DNA of 64,000 nt from Nematostella vectensis. Its lineage: Eukaryota; Cnidaria; Anthozoa; Actiniaria; Edwardsiidae. A program made the position numbers and the translations under genes. The notes under the pieces were generated by a model, which saw only the letters and a list, made by a program, of their open reading frames with translations, had not been told where the DNA came from and did not search any database. This document shows positions 33,690-44,165 of the stretch, piece after piece. Positions within the stretch are counted from its first letter, which is position 1; the number at the start of each line of letters is the position of its first letter. The stretch covers positions 744,001 to 808,000 of the forward strand of contig NC_064046.1 in NCBI RefSeq assembly GCF_932526225.1. The letters run 5' to 3'.

Positions 33690-33841
33690 TTGTGTTGAAA
33701 CGCGGTGTCAACTATTTGGTTGCTGAAGAAGTGGCAAGCTTTCAAATGAACGTCTACTCTGGTGTGGCAGACTCGCTAGTGTGGGTTTGTGGGCAAACCA
33801 CTGGTGGGTTCGCGACTGCTACTTCGTGTTGACACCGCGTG
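33690..33841. repeat. inverted repeat between small ORFs 2 and 3
   Basis: TTGAAACGCGGTGTCAAC at about 33693 is mirrored by GTTGACACCGCGTGTCA near 33828. GTTTGCCGTTCCGGC follows and is also found inside both neighbouring ORFs. This may be a promoter or recombination scar. Confidence 0.55.
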
Positions 33842-34360
33842 TCAGCGTTTGCCGTTCCGGCGGTGTTCACATGGCGTGCTACGTGTAACGCCCAGACGGC
33901 TAAAGCCACCAAACGACCCGCAGCGTAGAGACAGGCTTCCGCACAATGTGCGGAGCTCGTTGTTGATGATGTAGTCGGACACTAGGTCATTGTGGAGATC
34001 GACCACACTGTCTATCGGCAGCGCCATGCCTACTAGCTTGGTCGTAAGCTTCAGAAAGCTGTCTGCCAGGGCGTCTGTAGTCCGGCTGGCTAGAGCGATC
34101 TCATATCGCTTCTCGTACTTCCTCACCTCCTCGGCGCTCATGCGTTTGACGTCGTCGTGAGTCAGGGCCTTGCCTACCATTTCTCTAGACTTCCCCGAGG
34201 CTACGAGAATCGCGAGTTTCTCCCTCGCGTCTGTTATCTCAGTTTGCTCACCTCCGGTTGCCGTTCCGGCAGGCTGCGTCGAGCAGCCCAACGACTCGAC
34301 GGCCGGGAGGCCGGCGGCGCCCCCATCAAGAAGACTCTCAAAGTATTCGTCGCTCATCAT
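33842..34360 (-). pseudogene. small ORF 3 of the element (C-terminus frameshifted)
   Basis: 172 codons. After a short acidic N-terminus containing QPAGTA, a helical domain follows: EITDAREKLAILVASGKSRE, then LTHDDVKRMSAEEVRKYEKR, then SDYIINNELRTLCGSLSLRCG. I know this pattern from ORFs next to the packaging ATPase in cnidarian capsid-encoding elements. The last 25 or so codons are unlike relatives and rich in Arg/Gly, so a frameshift near 33920 probably replaced the natural end. Role unknown. Confidence 0.6.
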
Positions 34361-34460
34361 GCACCCTAGGGTGCAACACGTGTGTACGTTTCACGTGCCT
34401 TGAGGGCGGTGTGGCCGATGCGTATATGTATACGTATACGTGGGCGGTGGTTTACTGCGC
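34361..34460. promoter_or_regulatory. intergenic motif region upstream of small ORF 3
   Basis: Holds GTGTACGTTTCACGTGC at 34381-34397, CTTGAGGGCGGTGTGG right after it (also at about 37458), and the palindromic run GTATACGTATAC near 34430. These repeated motifs at gene borders look like element-specific transcription signals. Confidence 0.45.
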
Positions 34461-35090
34461 TTACCTTTCAACTAGGGCGATGGTATAAGGGTGACGCAAG
34501 CAAAACTCTAACTTCGAGAACTTTTTCGTCTTGAGGGCCTTCATGTACTCTTTCATCTTCTTTTCTGAGAGCTCCGCGCCGTAGTCATGCAGGATAGCTT
34601 TCATGTCCGCCTTGCTCGGCGTATAGAAGACCACCATGGCTGCGATGTTCTCACGGAACGGCTTCGTGATGCTGGTGAGCTGCTGCGTGATCACCCACAT
34701 CCTAATACCCACGTGGCGCGCGCTGAACGCCAAGTTGACGAGCTAGTCAGAGCGCCTCTTTACGTCTTTCGAGGCCGCATAGTCGTCGAGTATGATTAGC
34801 GTATTAGTGCCTTCGAAGACAGCGGAGACAAACCTCAGCAGTATGTCGATCTGACCCGCCTCAGGGGTGACGACAAACAGACGATTGTCGCCCTCGCCGA
34901 AGCCGTCGTATGTTTTGTTGTAGACAAAGGTAGGGCACACGAGTACGATGTAGTCAAACTTGCCCCGGAAAGGGCCGCGCAGCCGGTCCACTATGAATCG
35001 GGTATTCCCGCATGACGTCGAGCCCACTATGAGAGCGTTAAATGGGATGATTTTCGGGTCCATACCGCGCTGCCGCAGCGCTTCGCGCAC
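34461..35090 (-). pseudogene. A32-type DNA packaging ATPase (inactivated)
   Basis: Walker A region NALIVGSTSCGNTRF has Asn (codon AAT) where the catalytic Lys is expected. The hydrophobic strand and Walker B TLIILDD follow. An in-frame TAG at about 34743 stops the frame, which continues unchanged past it with the sensor-type segment MWVITQQLTSI and PFRENIAAMVVFYTPS. The FtsK/HerA-superfamily A32-like ATPases pump genome DNA into capsids. The gene lies 13 bases after the capsid gene on the same strand, so the two were probably co-transcribed. Two independent lesions show it is dead. Confidence 0.85.
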
Positions 35091-35103
35091 TTCGTGTCTG
35101 TGC

Positions 35104-36348
35104 TCAGTATTGTATGGACTCTAGCTGTCCGTTCATAAGGTTTATTTGGGCGTCGGCCACCACAAACACGTGACAGTTTACGGTACCCTGGCCGCTTGCC
35201 GTGCGTTTTATCTCGAGATGCACACCGTCGCGGGTGTTGACCAATCGGAGACCGCCCCGATGGATAGCATTGTCGTCCGTCGTTCGAAGGTCGATCCACA
35301 GAGCAAACTTGTTATCGCCATAGAACGACTCGGGGCTGACTGCCGGGGCGGCAGGCGCTCCGCTGTGCCCCCCGGGGAGGGGCGGACGAACCGCCTTTTC
35401 GCCTCCCTCCAGAAATCCGTGGGGCGCAGTCCCTGGCTGAAGACCTTGTTTGGCATGCCGTCGATTGTAACGCGAACGCTCTTGATGTCGGGGTACACGA
35501 ACTTCTCAGAGTCGCGATCCCCTGCCGTGTATGGCTCCACAAAGAGGAGCAACAGACCACTCATAGACCTTCGCGGCAGGTTGACACTCTCGTTGATTAT
35601 GCTGTCCGTCCCTTTGCTAATCACGAAGGTCTTGTGTAGGTTCACTTGCTCGTAGAAGAACGTTGTGCCGTTTTGGTAGGCGGCGGCTGAGGACCGGGCG
35701 AGGTTGTCGTCCCTCAGGCTTTCGTATTCCAGCTCTAGATTTTTGATGCCATAAAATAATTTGGTAGCATCGCTTCCGACTACTACCTGGTCAACCGTTG
35801 CGAGCGTGATCTCGAAGAGAAGCGCCTCGGAGAGCGCCCTTGGGTACAGTACGCCGTGGTCCGTCAGCAGAGAATGGTGTACTTCGCCCCGTGGGCGGCG
35901 TTTAGAGCGTTCTCCTTGGCGTTACTAGTCGCTCTATCGCCAGCCTTGGAGCGAAGCTTGCGCATGTTTTCTGACTGTATGCCCTGCTCCTGGCGGTCCT
36001 TTCTCTAGACCTTGGACAGGTAAAGCTCCTCATACGTCTTGAAGACATCGTAGCGGTTGGTGTCCTGGAGCGTTTCTCCTGCAAACGTGATTTTCAGGCG
36101 GCTCACGAGATTTCGGCCGACGTTCACGACGGTATTATTTGCTTGGCCTGAGATGGAGAGATCAAAACCCTCAAGGAGCCAGGCAGGAGCGTGACGCCTT
36201 CCGATAGCTTTGGGACCGCCACATATAGCGTCTCGCCGGGGGAAGCCTTCGACGGGTTGAGAGTGACCCGGTTAACAGTTATCTCGGCTTTCAACCCCAG
36301 AGGAGTTCTGGGTGTTCGTTGGGGGTCAAGTTTATCGCTGACTGACAT
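35104..36348 (-). pseudogene. double-jelly-roll-type major capsid protein (broken)
   Basis: Spans about 1245 bases, roughly 415 codons originally. The N-terminal part (36124-36348) reads VNRVTLNPSKASPGETLYV. A middle part in another frame is interrupted by TAG near 36007 and TGA near 35876. The C-terminal half (35208-35645) has RRSMSGLLLLFVEPYTAG, DSEKFVYPDIKSVRVTIDG and DFWREAKRRF, a block I associate with capsid proteins of cnidarian Polinton-like elements. The natural end is in yet another frame, near 35104. Assignment rests on remembered family resemblance and on the ATPase next door; a structure prediction would settle it. Confidence 0.7.
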
Positions 36349-36481
36349 ACCTATTACGTATTGCGTATATTATATATATATATATTATATATATATATAT
36401 ATAAAGTACGAAGCCACGTGGCTATGGTGCGGACTGTTAGACATGTCTAATATAGCGTAGCATGGGCTATGCGCACGCATC
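36349..36481. promoter_or_regulatory. divergent AT-rich promoter between capsid and coiled-coil genes
   Basis: A TATATA-rich run at 36368-36402 lies in otherwise GC-rich DNA between two divergently transcribed genes. It is flanked by CCACGTGG near 36415 and a perfect 14-bp palindrome TTAGACATGTCTAA at 36437-36450. A shared bidirectional promoter is the simplest reading. Confidence 0.6.
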
Positions 36482-37422
36482 ATGGATGATGTTGGCGTTG
36501 ACATTGACGATACCTTGCCGGGTGCGTCCGCCGATCGCGGAGCGGGAGACGACGAGACGATGCCCATTATCCCGTTTGATCCCGACGATGGGGAGTCGAT
36601 CCCAATGACGAGCACGTCATCGCGGGGGGGCCGGACGCAAACGACCGCTGAAACCTCGTTTACCACAGAGGGTGCAGCGACAAGACTTGGTCTGCAGTCC
36701 CTCAGGGAGAAATACCCAGACCTTAACGAGAATCTGATACGGTTCCAGTCAGACCTGAGGGGAAAGACGCTAATACAGCTTCGCAACCTCGACAAAGGAG
36801 GTTGGAGTAAACCAAGACAGCTGTTCAATGAGAACGGGGGCGTTCGACAGGACGTTGCAAAGCTGAAAGGCTTCAAGCTGGCGATGGGGTCTGTGGCAGA
36901 GATAGACGCGGTCATCCAGGAGAACACAGAACGAGTCCAAGAGCTGCAGGGGGTGGTAACCACAGACAGGGAGACCATCAACGACCCTAACACGTCAGAG
37001 AGTCGCCGCCAAGAAGCCCGTGAGCGCAACGAGGAAAGGCTATCCGAGATCGACGAACTAGAACGCGAAAACCGAGAGCTCGAGAACCGAAAGCCTCTCA
37101 GAGAGCGCATCAAAGCCATCTTCAAAAAGTACGGCTTTACCGTCACCGCTATCGGGTTTTCCGTAGCGACGACGATCGCGGCCATTGTGACGCCGCTCGC
37201 AAGTCGCTCTCCTCCGTGGCCAGAGGGGTCGGTAACGGGCTTAAGGCTATCAGGAAAAAGCTAGGCGAGCTTCTCCCTGGGCTAGTAGGCAGCATCGCGA
37301 ACTTCGTGTTTAAGGCTGCAGGAGAAGCGGTGAAATTCCTTGGCGAAAATGCGTGGCTGCTCATTCTAGCCGTGGCCGCGTTCTTGGTTCGTCGAATGCA
37401 AAGCAATCATCGGAACAAGTAA
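36482..37422 (+). pseudogene. coiled-coil and membrane protein of the element (one frameshift)
   Basis: The first frame (36482-37264, 260 codons) has an acidic, disordered N-terminus, then a coiled-coil region at about residues 140-205 (EARERNEERLSEIDELEREN) and the start of a hydrophobic segment (VTAIGFSVATTIAAIVT). Around 37195-37215 the natural continuation moves to the frame of 37216-37422 (VGNGLKAIRKKLGELLPGLV, then AWLLILAVAAFLV with a basic end). One indel therefore breaks the gene. The two or three membrane segments suggest a virion or host-membrane protein. Similar proteins occur, from memory, in other cnidarian elements of this kind. Not an integrase. Confidence 0.65.
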
Positions 37423-37639
37423 TACGCCTCGGCCACCGCGAGTGCCGACAACCCCACCTTGAGGGCGGTGTGGTCACTTTTGTCGCCCGGCGGCAGTCAT
37501 GCTACGCGCAGCATGCATACGTGGAGAGGGGGCAGGCGCCGCGCCCTCTGCGTGCACTTTCGCAGGCCTTGCTTCGCACCTCGCGGTCGATCCTCGGATC
37601 AGTCACGTGTTGCACCCTATATATACGTACGTATATATA

Positions 37640-37823
37640 CAATTGCAAGGTTCCCACTCGTTTCTATGAAATGCCCCAGTCCCGCTGCTGTCGATAGACA
37701 GCGGATTAATGATTGCTAACTATTTATCTACGCGAAGTGGTCCCGACGTAGATTAATAATTAGCAATTATTTATCTACGCGAAGTGGTCCCGACGTAGAT
37801 TGATAATTGCTGATTATTATGAC
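37640..37823. repeat. right terminal inverted repeat
   Basis: Inverted counterpart of the left repeat: CAATTGCAAGGTTCCCA, the GCTGTCGATAGACAGC hairpin, then tandem units with CTACGCGAAGTGGTCCCGAC at about 37728 and 37775 (period near 47). It has fewer and shorter units than the left end. A short target-site duplication could not be identified. Confidence 0.85.
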
Positions 37824-38662
37824 AATGCTAGACATGATGGATGCCGCGACCTGCGAACTCGGAGTTTTCAGGAAATTTCTTGCCGGACATCCAAAGCCTT
37901 CAGGACATACAACATTCTTCTCTGATCGCATAGTGCCGAATCTGGCGATCGGCCTGTGGTAATCAAGACATACCGCTGAAACAAAAACAATACCGAAGGC
38001 GCTTGTTTGTAGAAATGCAAAAAATGAAATCTTTATGATGTATCTTATAATAACTTTTAAGCCATCACAAAAAGAATCAGTGGAGTAAAACAGGACACGT
38101 CGTTGTGATAACAAACAGATCATTGATGTGTGCGTTGTCTTATATATTCACAACAAAAAAAGTCTGCTCAAGATTTTTCTCGTGTGGAAAGAACGCGATT
38201 AATTGAAGGTAAGCAACTTTTTTGCCCACAAACCGAAAATAAATTAAATACGCTGTTACTTTACTTACAAGAATACTAATAGGCTATTCAACAAATAAAC
38301 AATAGAATAGAAAGAATGAAGGATCTTTGCTATTATTTTGGTTGCTATTTTGCCTCTTCTGTCCAATGTTTGGTCTAATACATGGACAAATGAAGATATT
38401 TGCACCTGACACGGCAAACCCTCAAAAGTCAAAGATATAACTTAAGTTTGGAAGCGTTGATCACACTTTGAGATTAGATGATAGGATGCAACTCACATAT
38501 ATAGGAATCCTTCAGCATCATTTCCGATGTTTTCTACACAAGCGTCATACAAATGTTTTGAGAATGATTTTATTAGAAACTAATAAACCAATAATATTAA
38601 AAAATAATAAAACATATTATAACAGACCAAATTTTTCTCAAGTCACTTAACTTTATTCAAAG
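37824..38662. other. non-coding stretch and likely 5' region of the raftlin-like gene
   Basis: AT content rises abruptly after the element. No exon recognised before the ATG at 38663, and no clear TATA box. The 5' UTR of the next gene probably begins somewhere here. Confidence 0.4.
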
Positions 38663-41600
38663 ATGGGGTGTGCTACAAGCCAACCTGGTCAAGTTCAAGG
38701 GCCAGGCTATGAGATTTCCTTGCCGGTAGATAATGTGCCTTATAGGGGACCAAGTATTGTGTACCTTCTCTGTAAGGTGCCCGTTCAGATGGCCTCAAAT
38801 GGTAAGTAGAGTTTGTGTGAGTCTAGGGAGGGAATGCCATACATGTAGGCTACCTTAGCATAATTTAGTATAAGTTAAACTCAAGGAGGTATGCGCGGCC
38901 TAGGTCTACTCCCTGCTTGGTTCGGTGGTTTCCCCCTTTTATGTCGAAGTGGTATGTTTACTTGAATCACTGCAAGTTTGGCTTTCTGGCTTGTAGTGGT
39001 GGAGTTTTTCTCCCACCCACCACTCCCGGATACTATCGGGTAAGTATATTCCACCGTTAGGTTTGACAGGTATCCCCCAGGGGGGCGGGGAGCTGTGGCC
39101 TTGAGGCCTGGCCCCTTGGGTGCGCTTGGTTACGTGGTTACCAAGCTAGCCAATACCTGACCCCAAACTTATCAGACAATGAGTTTAACTGTTGATAACA
39201 GGTTTTACAGGGGACCAAGTATAGTTTAACATCTCTGTAAGGTCCACTCCAAATGGCATCAATGGTTCAAAGTTATTTCTTTTAGCATTTAGGGATGGGG
39301 CTACTTCAACCAATGAAACATGTTGGGACCAAGTATGGTGTCGTCATATTGTTGATTGGGTTGTGTGGTTCAGGGAGGGAGGTTTGCTAAGGATTTATAA
39401 GTGTTTTATTGATGCATTGGGTGAAAGTTGTCGATTCCCAGGTTTGTGTGTAATTAGGGAGGAAGAATGTGGAGGAGGTTTGCATGTATTGAGGATAGTA
39501 GATGTAAATTCTAAGATCTCGCAAAAAAAACTTTTTATTTAGATTATAAAATCTTGCCTCCATTGAAATTGGGTGGGGATGTATAACATTCCTTCCTCCT
39601 TTTAAAACTCGTTATTCCTTATTTTACAGTGTCATTTGGCTTTAGTGCTGGACGTCCTATGGTATCAAGCAACATAGATTCTTATTATCCCACTCTGGCT
39701 CAGTTTTATCAGCAGGGCTACATAATGAACACATTTTACAATCTTCCTATGGCTGTCCAACAGTCAGGCTTTGCTAAGATGACAGCCAACTATGAGGCAA
39801 TTTTTTCAAAGCCGGGTGATGGGTAAGCAAGTATGATGCATAATAATGAAGTTATTTTCTACAATTGGCCACAAAGATGGCTGGTAATCTTTAAGGGAAG
39901 TTGCACCCCTTTTATCCCTTGGCTGGCAAAAATGGCTGTCTAGTTATGTAATTAATTGCCTGGTTTTGCACATTGTTATATTTTCTATTTCTCAAATCCT
40001 GGCTATAATGAAAAAAAGGTGATATTCAAACTAACAAACTAGAGGAAGTTTTTTTTTATTTTTTAATAAACTGTGAATCACCTCATAACCCCATGTTTAC
40101 CTACCAAGCTGAAAATGGACATGGTGCAGATTATTTAACTCTAGCATTTGAGTGTTTCCTTTTGGCGTGACAGGTTGTGGCTTTTAGTCATGACCATATT
40201 ATACAAATATGTTAATTTTTCTTATGCAGTTCTCCACCTGAGGGAGGTGTCCAATACGACTTGCGTGTCGAGAAGTCCATGGTTCACGTCCGAGTCGCAA
40301 GCTATGGAATTATTGGTGGGCAAAGCACTGTTGGAGAAACAAGTGACCTTATACAAAAGGTATCAGGGAGACATGTGCCTCCCCCTTCTTTAAAGGGTAT
40401 CTGGGGTGGTGGATCGGGTTTCCTTCCCCTCCCCTCCTCCCCTCCTCCTAGGAGGATCTGGAGACATGCCACTATTCCCCCTATCAGTGACCAGTATTAG
40501 AGGTAGATCTAGCTTTTTCCCCCTTTGGGGGCTTGAAGCGAGTCTGAGGTCATGCTCCCTATATAAGTAAACTTTAAAAGGTAACAGGGGTAGATCTAGC
40601 TTTTTCCCCCTTTGGGGGCTAGAAGCGAGTCTGAGGTCATGCTCCCTATATAAGTAAACTTTAAAAGGTAACAGGGGTAGATCTAGCTTTTCCCCCTTTG
40701 GGGGCTTGAAGCGAGTCTGAGGTCATGCTCCCTATATAATTAAACTTTAAAAGGTAACAGGGGCAGATCTAGCATTTTTCCCGGGTCTCTGGCCATGCTT
40801 ATCTGAGAGGTAATGGAACTTTGGAGGCACTAAAATACTTGGAATCACTACTTTCCACATCCTACATTCTTTGGTGAATTCTCGAGGTGCTTTTCAACAT
40901 TTGGTCATTTCTAGATAGATCTGCTACTGGGTATTAAAAAAAAACCATTTGAAGGGGTTTTCCAGGCACAATAAAACCATTTTTTTTTGGTTATGCAAGA
41001 AAGGGTGCCAAGGCAATGCTGTTCCTATTTCAAGACATTTTATACCCTTCCGAAGGTAATCAACTTGTGCATACCCAGGATTGGCTGAGGGGAGGTGGGG
41101 GGGGGGGGGGGGGGTTGGCAGTTGTAGGTATCATATGTAAAAAGTATACTATTTAAAGATTTCTTAAATGACTCACTTCTTGGCCGTCAAGGGGGGGCAC
41201 ACTCTGCCCACTGTGTATGCGCCTGATTAGTTAAACAATTAAACATGGCCTAGAAGTTATGTAATATGATTTGCATTGCATTTCATGCAAGATTGCCTGC
41301 TGTGTATTTTCCGATGAGTCAGGAGCCACACCTCTTTGTTTCAGATTGCACACTACTCTTCCCAGGGAGCCCGTCTTATCTGTATTGAAGCCACTGGTTA
41401 TATGCAGTCACAAGGTTTTTCAGCAGGCATGGCTGGAGTTGGTCCAGGTAAGACCAATCAAACATCCAGATGTATTTTAAGGAAAATAGACAGAGTTTTC
41501 CCAAAGTAAGGTCTGGTTAACTTGGGTAAGCTTGAATTTTTGCATAGAGGTTCCTTATGTTATTTAAACCAACACATCAAAAAGTGTTTTTTTTTCTAAT

Positions 41601-43619
41601 GGATTCGTCTTCGAGATATGAGGCTTGAAGTGCAATTTTCAAGTGTTCAAAGTATGTATTCTCCTCGTTTTTAGGGAGAAGTTGGGCTCTGATCAGAAAT
41701 TAAGCCAACTTTGCTTTGTTATTATCTAAATTTCATATCTTCTTAATTTCTTTAAAATTTGGAATTAAGCTTTTGATTCCTTGTATGCGGAATCTTGAGC
41801 TTATATATTGAGATTTGCAAAATTTCTTGCCATTTTTTTGCTCTGTTCAGAAAATGTAGATATAAATAGAGATCATAAAACCATCTACCATTTTAAGATT
41901 GGAGCATTGTGCATTTCCTCTTTTCTCAATGATGGCACTGATGCGATTATCTGGTGACTACATTTAAAACCAAACAATAGGAGGGCTCATATACATTTGC
42001 CCAGGTGCATACACATGTAGGACTGGGGCTAGCGCATGCGCGTCGGTTCCAAGATGGCGGAATACGTAACTAAAAAACCAAAAAAAACATACAGAACTAA
42101 AAAACCCGTTGTTGTTTTAGCATCTGTTACATACTTTATTGTATAGCGTTATAACTGTTACACACCTGGTAACATGAGGGACATTTGTGCACACGCCCTT
42201 TAGTTGCTAAAACTTTGGTCAACTGTTGTTAAAGGATTTTCCAAAAATAACCTATTTATCAAAAGCCGAAAGTTTGGGTTGTTTGTTGCTAAATTGGGAG
42301 AGCTGTCAGTTACATGTTCATCCAGTGTTCTATAAATTACCTGGCCATTCAGGGCTTGTCCCCTTCCCATGTCCTCCAAAAAGTGTTTTCTGACTGTTAT
42401 TAAAGAGGCGTCCCTCAATACTCAATATGCAATCGCGCATTGGTCTACTCCTGTGTCTATCTAATCATTCCATGTTGTACTTAACCTTCAGGTATTGGTG
42501 TTGACTTATTTTTCAATGTGCCGCGTCATCCACCAAGTACGACCTACTGCTACCAAGCTGTCAGTATTCCCATTACAGCTACAGTGCACCCTGGATTTAC
42601 TGTATCAGTTGAGGCCCAGTGTGACTGGATGGGGAACTTTGCAGCCTACCTCAACCAGGGCTGGAAACTTATCGAGATTTTCATTGATAAAGGCTATAAG
42701 CAACAAGGTCAGTTTTGTATCACCTACAATTTCATTTGTAACATGGTCTGCGTAGGTGTGGTGGAACAGAGAAATAAATCAATACAAGGTTGAAGGGGCA
42801 TGTTTAAGCATCTGTGACAACAGAGTAGCTTTCCTGAAGTTTCAAGCATCAGGCCTTCATCCAGGTACCATCCAACTTTTGGGTCAATGAAGGAGCTTAT
42901 TCTAAAATGTAGCATAATAAGTAAAATTTATTGTATTCCTTTCACAGGAGCATTTTCCATGACTTACCAAGTCAACGCCATGTGGTTCTTTGAAAAAGAA
43001 GCATCACGCCTTCATGACAATACACCCCTATATGAAGGCACCATCATCCACTTTCAACATCAGTTAAAGGTGAGTTAACCATCCTTTTTCTGCTATTAAA
43101 GATGTTCAAGCCGGCTTGAATGACATCAATATTTTGGTCTTGTTTAAATAGTGAGATCTCTTAATCAATTTGCAAAACATCACTTTCCATAGACAATAAA
43201 CTTCATTGTAGGATAGAGTGAGTTTTACCAGCGACGCAAATGGATTTAGTAAGATTTTCAATATACAGCGTTTTTCTAAGGGGTGGTTAGACCAATGGTG
43301 GTTTCAAGATGGAGGGGAGAGTACCTGGACATGGTACCTCAGCAAAGTGTCCATTTCCTGTCTGCCACCCTTGACATTTTTATCTTCATTTTAGCAAACA
43401 TTTGGTGGAACTAGAGTGATAAGTGATTGGACACCTCAAATCCAGGAAATGGGCAGAAGAGGCTGGGAACTGGCGTGTCCCCTGGAGACGCCCAGCATAA
43501 GGGCGCACTTTGGTGGTGTTGACATGCAGATGGTGCTGTTCTTTCAGCGGAGGATCATCCGTGACGCACCACCCATGATACATGACCCTTCTCAACCCCC
43601 ACCACCTTACCCTACTTAG
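38663..43619 (+). CDS. raftlin-like lipid-anchored protein, 7 exons, 375 residues
   Basis: Exons read from GT/AG signals and frame: 38663-38801, 39630-39822, 40230-40359, 41345-41447, 42492-42707, 42948-43069, 43395-43619; they join to 1128 bases without a stop. The start MGCATS is a typical N-myristoylation (Gly2) plus palmitoylation (Cys3) signal. Four related modules follow, each with an aromatic/Gly strand and a pattern like LAQFYQQGY..., YSSQGARLI..., LNQGWKLIE..., MGRRGWELA... and ending FF or LFF. The C-terminus is QPPPPYPT, with a PPxY motif for WW-domain proteins. Lipidated start plus GWxL modules ending in QRP/QRR recall raftlins, which organise membrane rafts and receptor traffic in vertebrates, but identity is low. 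Alternative: an invertebrate-specific family. Confidence 0.75.
40500..40780. repeat. 87-bp tandem repeat in intron 3 of the raftlin-like gene
   Basis: Three near-identical 87-base units starting TAGATCTAGC at 40504, 40591 and 40678, plus a partial fourth. Each contains CCCCCTTTGGGGG. The TAGATCTAGC start and the later TAGATCTGCTACTGG near 40917 resemble the ends of the 18808/48407 MITE family, so the array may have grown inside such an element. Confidence 0.85.
41068..41231. mobile_element. MITE-like element in intron 3
   Basis: GTGCATACCCAGGATTGG at the left is roughly complementary to CACTGTGTATGCGCCTGA at the right, around a long G-run. Same end type as 13092 and 57263. Confidence 0.5.
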
Positions 43620-44165
43620 CCACCACCTTCCCCTACTTAGCCACCACCTTACCCTACTTAGCCAGAACCTTACCCTACTTAGCCACCACCTTCCCCTACT
43701 TAGCCATCACCTTCCCCTACTTAGCCACCACAATACCCTACTTAGCCACCACCTTACCCTACTTAGCCACCACCTTCCCCTACTTAGCCAGAACCTTACC
43801 CTACTTAGCCACCACCTTACCCTACTTAGCCACCACCTTACCCTACTTAGCCACCACCTTACCCTACTTAGCCACTACCTTACCCAACTTAGCCACCACC
43901 TTACTCAACTTATCCACCACCTTAATCTACTTAGCCACCACCTTACCCTACTTAGCCACCACCTTACCCTACTTAGCCACCACCTTCCCCTACTTAGCCA
44001 GAACCTTACCCTACTTAGCCACCACCTTACCCTACTTAGCCAGAACCTTACCCTACTTAGCCACCACCTTCCCCTACTTAGCCACTACCTTACCCAACTT
44101 AGCCACCACCTTACTCAACTTATCCACCACCTTAATCTACTTAGCCACCATCTTACCCTACTTAG
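43599..44165 (+). repeat. 27-copy, 21-bp minisatellite born from the end of the coding sequence
   Basis: The last seven codons of the raftlin-like gene (three Pro, Tyr, Pro, Thr and the TAG stop, 43599-43619) are followed by 26 more 21-base copies. The final TAG at 44163-44165 is exactly 546 bases (26 x 21) from the gene's stop. The frame is therefore kept and nearly every unit repeats the stop codon. Common variants change Tyr to Ser (TAC to TCC) or Pro-Pro to Arg-Thr; two units have TAT instead of TAG. The array sits in the 3' UTR. Confidence 0.93.

Larger units (their letters stand above)
28694..37823. mobile_element. Polinton-like (virus-like) DNA element, inactivated
   Basis: About 9.1 kb, GC-rich compared with the flanks, between inverted repeats at 28730-28948 and 37640-37823. 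Plus strand: Cys-rich ORF, PolB-helicase, coiled-coil/membrane protein. Minus strand: three small ORFs, packaging ATPase and major capsid protein. Capsid protein, A32-type ATPase and PolB together define Polinton/Maverick-like, adintovirus-like or polinton-like-virus elements. Typical animal Polintons are 15-20 kb and carry an rve integrase and an adenain-type protease; neither is visible here. Every long gene carries frameshifts or stops, so it is a fossil. I recognise the gene set from cnidarian genomes but do not know a formal name for this lineage. Confidence 0.85.
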
